Assembly: GCA_017449285.1 (NCBI GenBank)
Contig: JAFSJX010000008.1
Location: 35,760 to 99,759, forward strand
Reading direction: 5' to 3'
Length of the DNA: 64,000 nucleotides
From: Treponema sp.
Lineage (GTDB): Bacteria > Spirochaetota > Spirochaetia > Treponematales > Treponemataceae
Part shown: one piece after another, positions 24,443 through 33,604 of the stretch
Layout: each line of letters begins with the position of its first letter
Numbering within the stretch: position 1 is the stretch's first letter
Notes under the pieces: model-generated
What the model saw: the letters and a program-made list of their open reading frames with translations, nothing else
Told to the model about the DNA's origin: nothing
The model's database searches: none
Made by a program: the position numbers and the translations under genes

Positions 24443-25486
24443 CTATAATTTTTCGCCGTAATAAATTCCAGCCCATTCCCAGCGTCCATGAATGTCGGGG
24501 TCTGCGGGAAAATTTACTTTGCGGAAGTACAGATACCACACGTTGATGTACTGGCTCCAGCCCGTAGTGCGCAGATATGCTTCGTTGGGATTCGAAGTGT
24601 CGTCCAGTTCCTTTGCGTAGCGGATTCGGTTTCCGCGCATAAAGTTTCGCATGGAGAAATATTCGAGGGCGTTCGCGTCAGATTCGCTTGCCTTCCAACT
24701 CATGGCAAAAAAATTGACTTTAGAGCGATACTTGTCGAGCGCGCGCCAGTCATAACGGCTGATGGCATTTTTTACGGCAGTCTCCAGCGCATCAAGGCTT
24801 TCAAAAACCCAGTCTTTTGATGATTTTGCAAAATCGACCATCTGGCGGGCGTTTGTGTAGGCATCGGGAATACCCAGAATCTGAATCGTGGAGGCATCGG
24901 GCTGTTCCAAAAACTGCGAGTAGGAGCGCAGAACCTGATTCCATTCGCCTTCTTTTTCATATTCCAGCGCAAGACGAACGTACATTTCCGTGGTGTTCAC
25001 GTCGGACGGAAATCGGTTCACCAGTTCGTTAAAGTAGGCGATACGGTTTGCCGGGGTCTTGCTTATCTGAATCAGATGTTGCAGACAGGAAAGATGCACG
25101 GACTTCCCCTGAACAAGCAAATCGGGATAATTTTTTAGGATGCGCTCAAAATAGTATTCTGCGACCGGCTCCGCATTATTTTCCAGATAGGTCGAGGCGA
25201 CCATCAAAAGCCAGTAAGCGTTGTAGGTGTCATCGGGATGGTCTTCTACCCAGTTGGTCAGAAAGAGCGTCATGTCACCATAATTTTTTGAGGCGTACAG
25301 ATTGTTCGCGATGCGGTTCACAACGGCATAGCGTGACTGTGGGGAAAGTTTTTCATCGCGGAGCAGACTTTTTAGCTGGCTTTGGGTGTCGTCAAATTGT
25401 CTTTGCCGCGCGCGCTCTTCCGCATTCTGACAGGAAAAAAACAAAAGCAGCGAGCAGACCACAATACCGATAAATTTTACGGGCAT
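24443..25486 (-). CDS. TPR-type lipoprotein
   Basis: A 347-residue lipoprotein with a signal ending in LLFFSC (Cys19). The mature protein is almost all helical repeats of TPR/SEL type, for example YNAYWLLMVASTYLENNAEPVAEYYFERILKNYP and TEMYVRLALEYEKEGEWNQVLRSYSQFLE. It probably serves as a protein-binding scaffold in the periplasm or at the outer membrane inner face. Comparable TPR lipoproteins are frequent in treponemes. No ribosome site precedes the ATG, but a TTGCAA-17-TACAGT promoter ends six bases before it, so the mRNA may be leaderless. Confidence 0.8.
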   Translation of the reverse strand: MPVKFIGIVVCSLLLFFSCQNAEERARQRQFDDTQSQLKSLLRDEKLSPQSRYAVVNRIANNLYASKNYGDMTLFLTNWVEDHPDDTYNAYWLLMVASTYLENNAEPVAEYYFERILKNYPDLLVQGKSVHLSCLQHLIQISKTPANRIAYFNELVNRFPSDVNTTEMYVRLALEYEKEGEWNQVLRSYSQFLEQPDASTIQILGIPDAYTNARQMVDFAKSSKDWVFESLDALETAVKNAISRYDWRALDKYRSKVNFFAMSWKASESDANALEYFSMRNFMRGNRIRYAKELDDTSNPNEAYLRTTGWSQYINVWYLYFRKVNFPADPDIHGRWEWAGIYYGEKL

Positions 25487-25492
25487 ATCGTA

Positions 25493-25521
25493 ACTGTAAT
25501 AAAATCCAGTGCCTTTTGCAA
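25493..25521 (-). promoter_or_regulatory. Promoter of the TPR lipoprotein gene, predicted leaderless
   Basis: Minus strand TTGCAA (25516-25521), 17-base spacer, TACAGT (25493-25498), then six bases to the ATG at 25486. Both hexamers match 4 of 6. Confidence 0.5.
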
Positions 25522-25689
25522 GCAGTGTCCGTGCAGGGGCAACACGTATTTTTTTTTCTGCGGAGTGTGCAGAATTTCTGCGGAATGGTCATAGACTTTT
25601 AGACGCATCTGCGTTATTCTATTATGTTAGCACATAGTGCCTGCATATAAACTGCTGGTATTGTCGGATTTTGTTTTTTAGAGGAATAC

Positions 25690-26280
25690 ATGAAGCGTTT
25701 TACCGTTCCTATTCTGAACATATTGCTTGCTATAGGAATTGTCTGTATTTTTGCGGGATTCTTTCTCCTGATTCATCCGTTTGCGGGCTTGCAGGATGTC
25801 GCGCCTTTTACCAATATCTGCCTGATTCTTTTTGGCGCGCTGTGCTTTTATTTCGCGCTGGTAAAATATCGTCACGCGCCACTGTTCTTTTTCGGGCTGT
25901 ATCTGTGTCTTGCATCGTGCCTGTTTTTGCTGGTCACTTCGGGCATCCTTCCTGTAGGACTTTCCCAACTTTGGCCGTGTGGCGTTGTCCTCTGCGGAAT
26001 CTGCCTGTTTTTTACGGGGCTGTTCCGCCACAGAAAAATCCTGTCGGCCTACCTTTTCCCTAGTTTGCTGCTGATTATTCTGGGGGGCTTCTTCTTGCTT
26101 TTTTCGCTGGATATTATTTCCATTTCTTTCAGGACATTTGTCGCGCGGTGGTGGCCTGTGTTCCTGATAATCATCGGACTGTTTTTGGTCGGTCTGTTTT
26201 TGTATCAGCAGAATCCTCAGTTTTATTTTCCTTATGAACCCGAAGCGGATGACTCGGAACTGGAGGTCAGGGAAGAATGA
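25690..26280 (+). CDS. Multi-span membrane protein
   Basis: A 196-residue integral membrane protein with about six hydrophobic segments, from VPILNILLAIGIVCIFAGFFLL to WPVFLIIIGLFLVGLFL. The motif ARWWPVFLIIIGL resembles the LiaF/DUF5668-type membrane domain. A short acidic tail (EPEADDSELEVREE) should face the cytoplasm. AGAGGA precedes the ATG. It overlaps the next TPR lipoprotein gene by four bases (ATGA), so the two are coupled. The function is unknown. Confidence 0.72.
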   Translation: MKRFTVPILNILLAIGIVCIFAGFFLLIHPFAGLQDVAPFTNICLILFGALCFYFALVKYRHAPLFFFGLYLCLASCLFLLVTSGILPVGLSQLWPCGVVLCGICLFFTGLFRHRKILSAYLFPSLLLIILGGFFLLFSLDIISISFRTFVARWWPVFLIIIGLFLVGLFLYQQNPQFYFPYEPEADDSELEVREE

Positions 26281-28022
26281 GGAAGATTCTCTTCGGCACG
26301 TTGTGTGTTGCCGTTGCAGTTCTGTTTTTCTCTTGCGGTTCCGTTCCTAAGGCAGAGCAGCCTCCTGCTGAATCTCATACGGAGGCAGTGTACGAGGCTG
26401 ATCCGTCCGAAGCGGTGTCAATTGCCGTACCCGGTCGGAAGAACAGGTCATTCTTCAATGGAATAGATTCCGATGTGGTTTCTGATGTGGAAATCGGCTC
26501 TCCCGACAGGCTTCGGTCTGCGTTCACCATGCTCAAAAAAGATTCGGATTCCTATGCGGAAAATGAAAAAGTCCTCTTGAATGTGGCTGCGGCGATTATG
26601 CAGATTGTGTGGCGTTCTGAAAAATTTACGGCGGATATTCCTGCGGCAGACAGTTCGACTCCGTACATGGGTGCGATAGAATCTGCCCGTAACGGTGTGT
26701 ATGACGAGATTACCGGGAACAATGATTTTCTGACAAAAGTGCTTCCGTCTTTGGTGCTGATTACCTCTGAAACCCGCAGCGATTATTACGAGCGTTCTGA
26801 GGCAGATTTGAAGTCCGCCATAGAGGAGAATGGAGATTCGGCTCTGGCGACATATCTTTTGGGAACGCTGTACAAAAGAATGAAACGATATGATGATGCG
26901 GTTGCCGCGTTTGAAAAATCTGCTGGCATTGCTTCTGATTGTTTTGAGCCTTTGTTCGCGCTTGCCCAGATGAAAATGCTTTCAGGAAATGCAAAATCCG
27001 CGCTTTCTGATGCGGAAACGCTTTTGCTTCAATATGACGGCAACCGAGATTTGCTCAAACTTGCGGCAGAAGCGGCTTTTGCGGCTGGTATTTATGATGA
27101 TGCGGAACAATATGTTGCCCGTGTCTTGCAACAGGAAAGCGACAATTCCTATTATATTTTGTTCCGCGCAAAAATTCTGGTGCATAAGGGCGATTACATA
27201 AAAGCGGCTTCACTTTTGGATGTGTATGCGCGGACTGACGCTGTTTCCCGTGATTATTTGTTGCTTCGGGCAAAAGTGCAGAAAGACTGGAACAGGAACA
27301 ATATGGCTGCCCTTGCGACCATCGAGCAGGCATTGCGCTTTTATCCTGATGACACCGAAATTATCCTGACTGCTGCAGAAATTTCTTCGCAGACGGGAAT
27401 GAAGGTCGGCGGAAAAGGCGCGAGGGAACTTGCGGAGCAGATTTTGCAGATTGACCCGAAAAATGTTTCCGCGCTGCAGATTCAGATTGAGGAGATGCGG
27501 CAGGCAAAAAATTATTCGGGCGCGTACAAGGCGAGTTCTACGCTTATGAGTTTGCCGAATGTTCCTGCTGATGCGGTCTACACACATATCGCAATTTGTC
27601 TTGCCGCGCGACGAACTGACGAGGCATGGCAGCGGGCATCTGAACTGTACAACGATACCCCCCATGATGAGCAGGTCTTGCAGTCCTATATTCAGGTGCT
27701 GGTCTCTACAGGAAGAAGACAAGAGGCCGAGCGCATGATTGCCCAACAGATGTCGTCTGCCAATGCGCGAATGAAAAGTTTCCTCTATTATCAGCACAGT
27801 TATCTTGTCTCTTCCGAAGATGCAGTCCTGACGGATTTGCGCTCCAGCCTGACCTCAAATCCGCGCAACAAAGATGCCTTGATGCGCCTGTACGAAATCT
27901 ATTACGCAAAAAAAGAATATCGCAAGGCGCAGTATTACCTAAAACAAGTCGTCGCGCTTTCCCCCGGAGACGAAAGCCTTTTGGAATTGAACCGCGATTT
28001 GGAACGCCTTCTGTCACGCTAA
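26277..28022 (+). CDS. Large TPR lipoprotein upstream of yajC
   Basis: A 581-residue lipoprotein with signal peptide ending VLFFSC (Cys20). A linker of about 100 residues is followed by many TPR units, clearest at ATYLLGTLYKRMKRYDDAVAAFEKSAG, FEPLFALAQMKMLSGNAKSALSDAETLL and ALMRLYEIYYAKKEYRKAQYYLKQVVALSPGD. It sits directly before yajC-secDF. A TPR gene in this place is also seen in other treponemes, suggesting a role in secretion or envelope assembly; that link is an inference from order alone. Confidence 0.82.
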   Translation: MRKILFGTLCVAVAVLFFSCGSVPKAEQPPAESHTEAVYEADPSEAVSIAVPGRKNRSFFNGIDSDVVSDVEIGSPDRLRSAFTMLKKDSDSYAENEKVLLNVAAAIMQIVWRSEKFTADIPAADSSTPYMGAIESARNGVYDEITGNNDFLTKVLPSLVLITSETRSDYYERSEADLKSAIEENGDSALATYLLGTLYKRMKRYDDAVAAFEKSAGIASDCFEPLFALAQMKMLSGNAKSALSDAETLLLQYDGNRDLLKLAAEAAFAAGIYDDAEQYVARVLQQESDNSYYILFRAKILVHKGDYIKAASLLDVYARTDAVSRDYLLLRAKVQKDWNRNNMAALATIEQALRFYPDDTEIILTAAEISSQTGMKVGGKGARELAEQILQIDPKNVSALQIQIEEMRQAKNYSGAYKASSTLMSLPNVPADAVYTHIAICLAARRTDEAWQRASELYNDTPHDEQVLQSYIQVLVSTGRRQEAERMIAQQMSSANARMKSFLYYQHSYLVSSEDAVLTDLRSSLTSNPRNKDALMRLYEIYYAKKEYRKAQYYLKQVVALSPGDESLLELNRDLERLLSR

Positions 28023-28051
28023 CGATTCCCGCAAAAGTCCTTTTTCATCTC

Positions 28052-28081
28052 TTGACGATTGTATCTATTAAATGGTATCAT
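28052..28081 (+). promoter_or_regulatory. Promoter of yajC-secD-secF
   Basis: TTGACG (28052-28057), 18-base spacer, TATCAT (28076-28081). GGAAGGA lies before the yajC ATG at 28125. Confidence 0.7.
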
Positions 28082-28124
28082 TTTAATGCTTTAAATTTCA
28101 TTATAAAGAAAGGAAGGATACAAA

Positions 28125-28595
28125 ATGTCTTTTGTCCCATTTCTCCAGACTGCTGCGGCTGCTCCCCAGCAGGGTAACATTCTGATGACGGTGCTTCCGT
28201 TTGTGCTGATTATCGGAATCTTCTATTTATTCATCATTCGTCCTCAGAACAAAAAACAGAAGGAAACCGAAAAGATGATTAGCGCGCTCAAAAAAGGCGA
28301 CAAAATCATCACGATTGGCGGAATTCATGGCGTTGTTCATCAGACGAAAGAGAAAACCGTTATCGTAAAGGTTGACGACGGCACAAAAATTGAATTCAAC
28401 CGTTCTGCCGTTGCGTCGGTTGTTGTTGACAAGCCGAATGAAACAAAGGCTGCCACAAAGAAGTCTGAGAAGGCAAAGAAAGCTGCTGAAAAGACGGAAG
28501 AGGTCAAGGAAGCGGTGAACGAAGAAAATAAAAACGATGTGGTTGCAGAGGAAAAACCTGCGGAAGCCGCATCAGAAGAGGCAAAAAATGAATAA
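28125..28595 (+). CDS. yajC: Preprotein translocase subunit YajC
   Basis: Small inner-membrane partner of SecDF. A single membrane span (VLPFVLIIGIFYLFIIRPQNKKQKE) is followed by the conserved soluble part ALKKGDKIITIGGIHGVVHQ and VDDGTKIEFNRSAVASVV. It is 156 residues, longer than usual (about 90-110), because of a Lys/Glu/Ala-rich tail of about 50 residues that looks disordered. Its end overlaps the secD start by eight bases. Confidence 0.93.
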   Translation: MSFVPFLQTAAAAPQQGNILMTVLPFVLIIGIFYLFIIRPQNKKQKETEKMISALKKGDKIITIGGIHGVVHQTKEKTVIVKVDDGTKIEFNRSAVASVVVDKPNETKAATKKSEKAKKAAEKTEEVKEAVNEENKNDVVAEEKPAEAASEEAKNE

Positions 28596-30333
28596 ACGAA
28601 CTCGTTTTGCTATCATCATTGCGGTGCTGGCTGTATGTTTCTGGTTCTTGTGGCCGTCAATCAGCTGGTATGTGCGCACTCCTAAGGACGAGCAGACACT
28701 TGCTTTGGGTTCTCTGGAAAAAATCAAAGATTATTCTACGGTAAAGGCGAGCGAAGATGTAAACGCAATCAAAAAAATTGCGAATGCCGATGCTTCTGCA
28801 ATGCTGGACGGTTCTTATGATTATTTGGTAAAGTCTGCCAAAAAAAATTACAAGGCAGACAACAAAAAAGTTCCTGAGCCGATGAATGTGTCCGCTGTTC
28901 TTGGCGCATTCAGAAACGAAAAGGAACTTCTGGACGTGATTGAGGGCAAGTACCGCGATGCTATTCTGAAGGCAAAGAGCCGCTATCAGAATTCAGTCAA
29001 ACTTGGTCTGGATTTGAGCGGTGGTATGAATATCATCGTTCATGCAGATTTGGACGCGGCTTTGGCGAGCCAGTCTGATTCAAATGCGGCAATCTCTGAC
29101 CCCGCGCAGTTCAAAAAAGATGCGATGGCTCAGGCGATTGAGACTTTGACCAGCCGCATCGACAAATTCGGTCTGACTTCTCCGGTTATCCGTCAGCAGG
29201 GCGAAGACCGTATCTACATCGAAATTCCGGGTGCTGCTGATGGCGAGAGCGTGAACACACTGATTATGGGCAAAGGCATTCTTAATTTCCGCCTTGTCGA
29301 TTCTGACGCGACGGAAAAATTCAACCAGTATTATCAGGCTCATGCGGCAAGCACGTTCAATGCGGACGGCAATCTGATTGATTCGTCAATCATTCCTTCT
29401 GATACGGAAGTCATCGGTCTGTACACAAAGGACGATTACGGTCTTGATGAAAGAATCGGCTATCTTGTCGTAAAGAAAGAAATTGCTTTGGACGGTCAGC
29501 ACATCAAGTCTGCGCAGGTGAGCGCGAACAACATCACCAACCGCCCCGAAGTGAATTTTGTGCTTGATACTGACGGCGCGGTTATTTTCGGTGACTTTAC
29601 GGGCGCGCATGTTGGCGAAAACCTTGCGATTGTCAGCGACAACAAAATCAAGTCTTACGCGCGCATCAACGAAAAAATTGGCGGTGGGCAGGTCGCAATC
29701 AGCGGATTCAGCGTGGAAGAAGCGCAGAATTTGCAGAAAGTGTTGCAGACTGCGTGGCTCTCCGTTCCGCTTGAAGTGGAAAGCCAGCAGGTTATCGGCG
29801 CGTCTTTGGGCGACATGGCAATCCGTCAGGGCGTAGAGGCATTGATTGTCGGTTTGATTGCAGTCCTCGCATTCATGCTGATTTACTATCTGGGCGCGGG
29901 CTTCAACGCTATTGTGGCACAGGTGCTGAATATGTACATCATGTTCGCTATTTTGAGCGCGTTTAATCTGACTTTGACGCTTTCTTCTATCGCAGGTATG
30001 ATTCTGACGGTCGGTATGTCTGTTGATGCGAACGTCATTATCTTTGAGCGCATAAAAGAGGAATTGCGCAACGGAAAAAGCCGTGCGGCGGCAATCGCTT
30101 CTGGCTTTGATAATGCGTTTTGGGCGATTATGGACTCCAATATCACCACGTTTATTGCGGCTATCTTCCTTTCTCAGCTGGGAACGGGCTCAATTCAGGG
30201 CTTCGCGGTCAGCCTTGCAATCGGTGTCGTGTCTTCTGTGTTCACCGCATTGGTCGTATCTCGCTTGATGTTCGATTTCCAGACCGATGTTATCGGCAAA
30301 AAGAACATGAGCATCAGCTGGAGGGTTAAATAA
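28588..30333 (+). CDS. secD: Protein translocase subunit SecD
   Basis: Membrane subunit that uses the proton gradient to complete protein export with SecF. It is 581 residues long. The first span is FAIIIAVLAVCFWFLWPS. Periplasmic domain P1 holds SVKLGLDLSGGMNIIVHADLD and TLTSRIDKFGLTSPVIRQQGEDRIYIEIPGA. Five C-terminal spans include GMILTVGMSVDANVIIFERIKEELR, the conserved RND/SecDF signature. The ATG at 28588 overlaps yajC. It ends in TAATG, overlapping secF by one base. Confidence 0.95.
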   Translation: MNKRTRFAIIIAVLAVCFWFLWPSISWYVRTPKDEQTLALGSLEKIKDYSTVKASEDVNAIKKIANADASAMLDGSYDYLVKSAKKNYKADNKKVPEPMNVSAVLGAFRNEKELLDVIEGKYRDAILKAKSRYQNSVKLGLDLSGGMNIIVHADLDAALASQSDSNAAISDPAQFKKDAMAQAIETLTSRIDKFGLTSPVIRQQGEDRIYIEIPGAADGESVNTLIMGKGILNFRLVDSDATEKFNQYYQAHAASTFNADGNLIDSSIIPSDTEVIGLYTKDDYGLDERIGYLVVKKEIALDGQHIKSAQVSANNITNRPEVNFVLDTDGAVIFGDFTGAHVGENLAIVSDNKIKSYARINEKIGGGQVAISGFSVEEAQNLQKVLQTAWLSVPLEVESQQVIGASLGDMAIRQGVEALIVGLIAVLAFMLIYYLGAGFNAIVAQVLNMYIMFAILSAFNLTLTLSSIAGMILTVGMSVDANVIIFERIKEELRNGKSRAAAIASGFDNAFWAIMDSNITTFIAAIFLSQLGTGSIQGFAVSLAIGVVSSVFTALVVSRLMFDFQTDVIGKKNMSISWRVK

Positions 30334-31556
30334 TGAAAAAGGTAATTCATTTCAGTAAATTCTTTGTCGGCGCGGTCATTTTGAGCAGTGCGCTGATTAT
30401 AGGCGGCATTGTTTCTGTCGCAACACGCGGAATCAACTTTGGGCTGGACTTTAAGCCTGGTATGATTGAAGAATTCCGCATTGACCCCACGGTTCTCAAA
30501 CTGACGTACAGCGGAAGCGCGACGATTAAAGTTGACCCGACTGGCAGCGGGCTTGACCTTGTTATTTCTGGTGTGGGAGCGGAGAATCGTACGGTTAATC
30601 TGCCCTATGCGGAGAATGCGACTGTCGCAGAATTGGCGGCGAAAATCCGTGAGGTTGAGGGCATTTCCGTTGAGGTGGTTGACGGTTCTGCTCCGACAAG
30701 TGACGGTCTTTTCGTGAACTCTGCGGTCTCAACTACGTTGGGTGCAAATCCGCTTCTGATTCATGCGGCGGACGAAAGCGTAAACGTGAATGCAGATGAT
30801 GTTCGTGCGGCTTTGAAAGACATTGAGGGCGCGGACGTAAAGACGCTTGGCTCTGGAAAAGATGCGAGTTATCAGATTCGTATGGGCATTGCCGAGGGTG
30901 ACACGCAGAAGTCAATTCAGGAAAAAACGAATGCCGCACTGACCGCCGCATTTGGCGAGGACAAGGTTGCAATCGTCAAATCTGACTTTATCGGTTCTCA
31001 GTTCAGCAAGAGTTTGATTCGGGATTCAATCATTTTGGTGCTGGCAACGCTCGTTCTGATTTGGCTCTACTCAACGATTCGCTTTCACTGGGATTTTGCC
31101 TTGGCGGCGGTTATCGCAATTATCCACGACTCTCTGATTATGGTTTCGTTCATCACATGGAGTCAGATGGAATTCAGCACGACCTCGCTTGCGGCAATTC
31201 TTACGATTATCGGTTACTCAATCAACGCGACTGTTGTTATCCTTGACCGTGTGCGCTACAACATGAAGACGGTGGAGACAAATAAATTCGCCGACATTCT
31301 GAACATCTCATTGACTGAGACGCTGAGCCGCTCAATCATCACGACTTTGACCACGTTGTTTGCGGTTGTGTCGCTGTTTGTCTTTACGACAGGCACAATC
31401 CACGACTTCGCTTTGGCTCTGATTGTGGGCTTGATTAGTGGCGCGTACTCTTCAATCTTTATCGCTGGTGCGTTCATCTCCTTTGCCCGCCGCAATTTTG
31501 CGAACAAAGGACTGACCACATCAAAGGCGAATAATATCGTGCAGTTCCAGGCCTAA
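30333..31556 (+). CDS. secF: Protein translocase subunit SecF
   Basis: Partner of SecD. The 407-residue protein starts with a span (FFVGAVILSSALIIGGIVSV) then GINFGLDFKPGMIEEFRI. The five-span C-terminal domain contains SFITWSQMEFSTTSLAAILTIIGYSINATVVILDRVR and LSRSIITTLTTLF, the SecF signatures. It is longer than typical SecF (about 310) because the periplasmic part (about residues 50-230) is expanded, as in other treponemes. A strong terminator follows. Confidence 0.94.
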   Translation: MKKVIHFSKFFVGAVILSSALIIGGIVSVATRGINFGLDFKPGMIEEFRIDPTVLKLTYSGSATIKVDPTGSGLDLVISGVGAENRTVNLPYAENATVAELAAKIREVEGISVEVVDGSAPTSDGLFVNSAVSTTLGANPLLIHAADESVNVNADDVRAALKDIEGADVKTLGSGKDASYQIRMGIAEGDTQKSIQEKTNAALTAAFGEDKVAIVKSDFIGSQFSKSLIRDSIILVLATLVLIWLYSTIRFHWDFALAAVIAIIHDSLIMVSFITWSQMEFSTTSLAAILTIIGYSINATVVILDRVRYNMKTVETNKFADILNISLTETLSRSIITTLTTLFAVVSLFVFTTGTIHDFALALIVGLISGAYSSIFIAGAFISFARRNFANKGLTTSKANNIVQFQA

Positions 31557-31635
31557 TTTTTGGCATAACGTCAAAAAAGACCTGCCTAATAAAAACCGTT
31601 GAGCCGAACTCGTTTCGGTGTCTGTGCGGTTTGTT

Positions 31636-31668
31636 ACCGTCGGGCTTGACCCGGCGGTCTTTTTTTTT
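31636..31668 (+). terminator. Terminator after secF
   Basis: ACCGTCGGG (31636-31644) pairs with CCCGGCGGT (9 bp, one G-T) around CTTGA, followed by a run of nine T after one C. Confidence 0.9.
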
Positions 31669-31680
31669 CTAAGATGAGAT

Positions 31681-32589
31681 ATGAGAATAATTCGTGCTGA
31701 TGTCTTGGGATTTTGTAGCGGAGTGCGCAGGGCTGTGACCGCCGCAGAAAAGGCTCTTGGTGAAAATCATGCTGGAACGGTGTATACGCTCGGTCCTCTG
31801 ATTCACAATCCGATTGCACTGAATGAACTTGCGGCGCGGGGATTGCGGGTGCTTGTGCCGCAGGCGATTGAAAAACTGACCGCAGATGATACGGTGCTTA
31901 TCCGCGCTCATGGAGTTCCGCCGAGCATGGAAACGAATTTGCGCGAAAAATGTAAGACGGTCATCAATGCGACCTGTCCGCTGGTAACGCAGAGCCAGAA
32001 GCGCGTCGCAGGATTTGCTGAAAAGGGCTACACGATTATCTTTGCGGGCGACAAAAATCACGGCGAAGTGGTAGGAATCCAAGGATATGCGGAAGAGGCG
32101 GCGCGGGCAAACGGCAAAAAATATGATTTCCGCCTGATTCGCACGGCAGACGAGGCACGGAAACTGTTTTCCGATGGCGTTCCGCAAAAAGCCGTCCTGT
32201 TGAGCCAGACAACATTCAGCATAAAGGAATTTAATGCTATCAGCGCGCTTCTGAAAGAAAAAAATTCCCGCATAGAGATATTTAATACGATTTGCCCCGC
32301 CACCCATGAGCGGCAGGACGCGTTAATCCGCTTATGTGCGCAAGTGGACGGCATCATCGTGATTGGCGGCAAAAACAGTTCAAACACCAACCGCCTGTAC
32401 GTTACCGCGCAAAAATTCTGTAAAAGTGCCGCGCTCATTGAAGTTGCGGACGAAATTCCTTCATCTTTCTACGCGCTGGAAACGGTCGGACTTACGGCGG
32501 GGGCAAGCACTCCCGACAGCGTTATCGATGCGGTTGAGAAGCGGCTTCGTGACTCGGCGAGAAAAATAGACGCAGATGAACGCGGATAG
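31681..32589 (+). CDS. ispH: 4-hydroxy-3-methylbut-2-enyl diphosphate reductase
   Basis: Last enzyme of the MEP isoprenoid pathway, producing IPP and DMAPP with a 4Fe-4S cluster. The 302-residue protein has the three cluster cysteines in LGFCSGVRRAV, INATCPLVTQSQ and FNTICPATHERQ. It also has the substrate motifs PLIHNP and RAHGVPPS. A C-terminal STPDSVIDAVEKRL follows TAGA. The last few codons and the bases after the stop form part of a GCGGAT-rich repeat. ispE of the same pathway lies at 48867. The ribosome site is weak (GAG). Confidence 0.93.
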   Translation: MRIIRADVLGFCSGVRRAVTAAEKALGENHAGTVYTLGPLIHNPIALNELAARGLRVLVPQAIEKLTADDTVLIRAHGVPPSMETNLREKCKTVINATCPLVTQSQKRVAGFAEKGYTIIFAGDKNHGEVVGIQGYAEEAARANGKKYDFRLIRTADEARKLFSDGVPQKAVLLSQTTFSIKEFNAISALLKEKNSRIEIFNTICPATHERQDALIRLCAQVDGIIVIGGKNSSNTNRLYVTAQKFCKSAALIEVADEIPSSFYALETVGLTAGASTPDSVIDAVEKRLRDSARKIDADERG

Positions 32590-32620
32590 TGCGGATGCAT
32601 GCGGATAATTGTGCGGGGAG
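32575..32620. repeat. GCGGAT-type short direct repeats overlapping the ispH end
   Basis: CAGATGAACGCGGATAGTGC followed by GGATGCATGCGGAT gives several [ca/gc]GGAT-like units about ten bases apart, partly inside the ispH stop region and between convergent genes. It is similar in style to the ACACGGAT and CACAGAT units elsewhere in the window. Confidence 0.4.
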
Positions 32621-32647
32621 CCTTTCTGTTGTTCCGATAGTCTGCGG

Positions 32648-33391
32648 TTAATTCTTGGGCGGCTCGGCTTCGGGTGGGTTTGTCGCGTCTGATGAGTTTT
32701 GACTGTCTGACGGTGGCGGCGATTTTGCCTCTTCGGTCGGCGCAGTCTTTTGTTTTTCGGGCTTTGGTATCTTTTTAAGTGTGCCAGATATTTTTAGGAT
32801 GCCGCCCGCGCAGGTGGCTTTCAGTTTTCCGTTCCAGATTTGTGCCACGCCCTCATCATAAACATCTTCGGAGAAAATCAGTTTTGTCTGGTCAAGCGTT
32901 TTGTCAGGGGCAAGAAACGTATCTTTTATTGTAAAAACACGCGCGGAATTGGTCGCCACTCCTTGTGCCATTGAAAAACTGGTGTTCGTGTTAAGCCGAC
33001 CTTTTTCATCCGAAGTGATTTTGTAGGCATTTCCCCGATGCATAAATGAAATGGCAAGTTGTTTTCCCTGTGGCGTGACCGTAAGACTGTCAATTTTTGC
33101 CTGTTCTGCAGGGCTTACGGCAAACAAAAGCAGCGCGTACAGCCCTTTTGGAAAGAGTTTTTTTTTATCTGCGAACTGCATTTCCCGAAGCTGTTTGGTA
33201 GACATAGCCTTGGACGCACCGCTTACGGCATCAAACGAATCCTTTATCTTTGTGTCCTTTGTGCGCCAGTGCAGATAGTTTTTTCCGTCATCGGCGTTGA
33301 GGTTGTAACGGAAGTCAATCCGCAAGGTCTCTGTGGCAAACGTGGGCAGTGAAAGCGAAAGGATAATCGCAGCAAAAAAAAGTCTCTTCAT
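32648..33391 (-). CDS. Unknown exported protein with Pro-rich tail
   Basis: A 247-residue periplasmic or surface protein with a signal peptide (LFFAAIILSLSLPTFA before TETLRI). The folded part (LRIDFRYNLNADDGKNYLHW, KGLYALLLFAVSPAE, GKQLAISFMHRGNAYKITSD) appears beta-rich. The last 40 residues are low complexity (KTAPTEEAKSPPPSDSQNSS). I do not recognise the family. It has its own promoter ending six bases before the ATG and no ribosome site. Confidence 0.72.
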   Translation of the reverse strand: MKRLFFAAIILSLSLPTFATETLRIDFRYNLNADDGKNYLHWRTKDTKIKDSFDAVSGASKAMSTKQLREMQFADKKKLFPKGLYALLLFAVSPAEQAKIDSLTVTPQGKQLAISFMHRGNAYKITSDEKGRLNTNTSFSMAQGVATNSARVFTIKDTFLAPDKTLDQTKLIFSEDVYDEGVAQIWNGKLKATCAGGILKISGTLKKIPKPEKQKTAPTEEAKSPPPSDSQNSSDATNPPEAEPPKN

Positions 33392-33397
33392 ATTAGA

Positions 33398-33426
33398 AGC
33401 ATACCGTCAAATCGCAAAGCAGTCAA
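33398..33426 (-). promoter_or_regulatory. Promoter of the 32648-33391 gene, predicted leaderless
   Basis: Minus strand TTGACT (33421-33426), 17-base spacer, TATGCT (33398-33403), six bases to the ATG at 33391. Confidence 0.75.
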
Positions 33427-33522
33427 ATCGGCTCAGATAGGGAAAATCGGAAAAGTGCAAAAATGAATTTTTGAGTTCGCTGTGGTGTGGGAATCGGTGT
33501 CTGAATAGTTCAAAATGTACTA

Positions 33523-33551
33523 TGAACTTTTTTTGTGGGGGGGGGTATTAT
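33523..33551 (+). promoter_or_regulatory. Candidate promoter with a G9 tract in the spacer
   Basis: TATTAT (33546-33551) directly follows nine G (33537-33545). A weak -35-like TGAACT lies 17 bases upstream. A second -10-like TACTAT at 33518-33523 would instead put the G tract in the 5' leader. Either way the tract lies about 60 bases upstream of the lipoprotein ATG. Confidence 0.5.
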
Positions 33552-33604
33552 CGCATAACAGAATATTATTTTTTCGCAAGGTTTTAAAAACAAGGGGGAA
33601 ACTG

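Noticed and set aside
31669..32307. Open frame of 212 codons opposite ispH
   Set aside because: ispH has all three cluster cysteines and good motifs; the antisense frame has none and no start signals.
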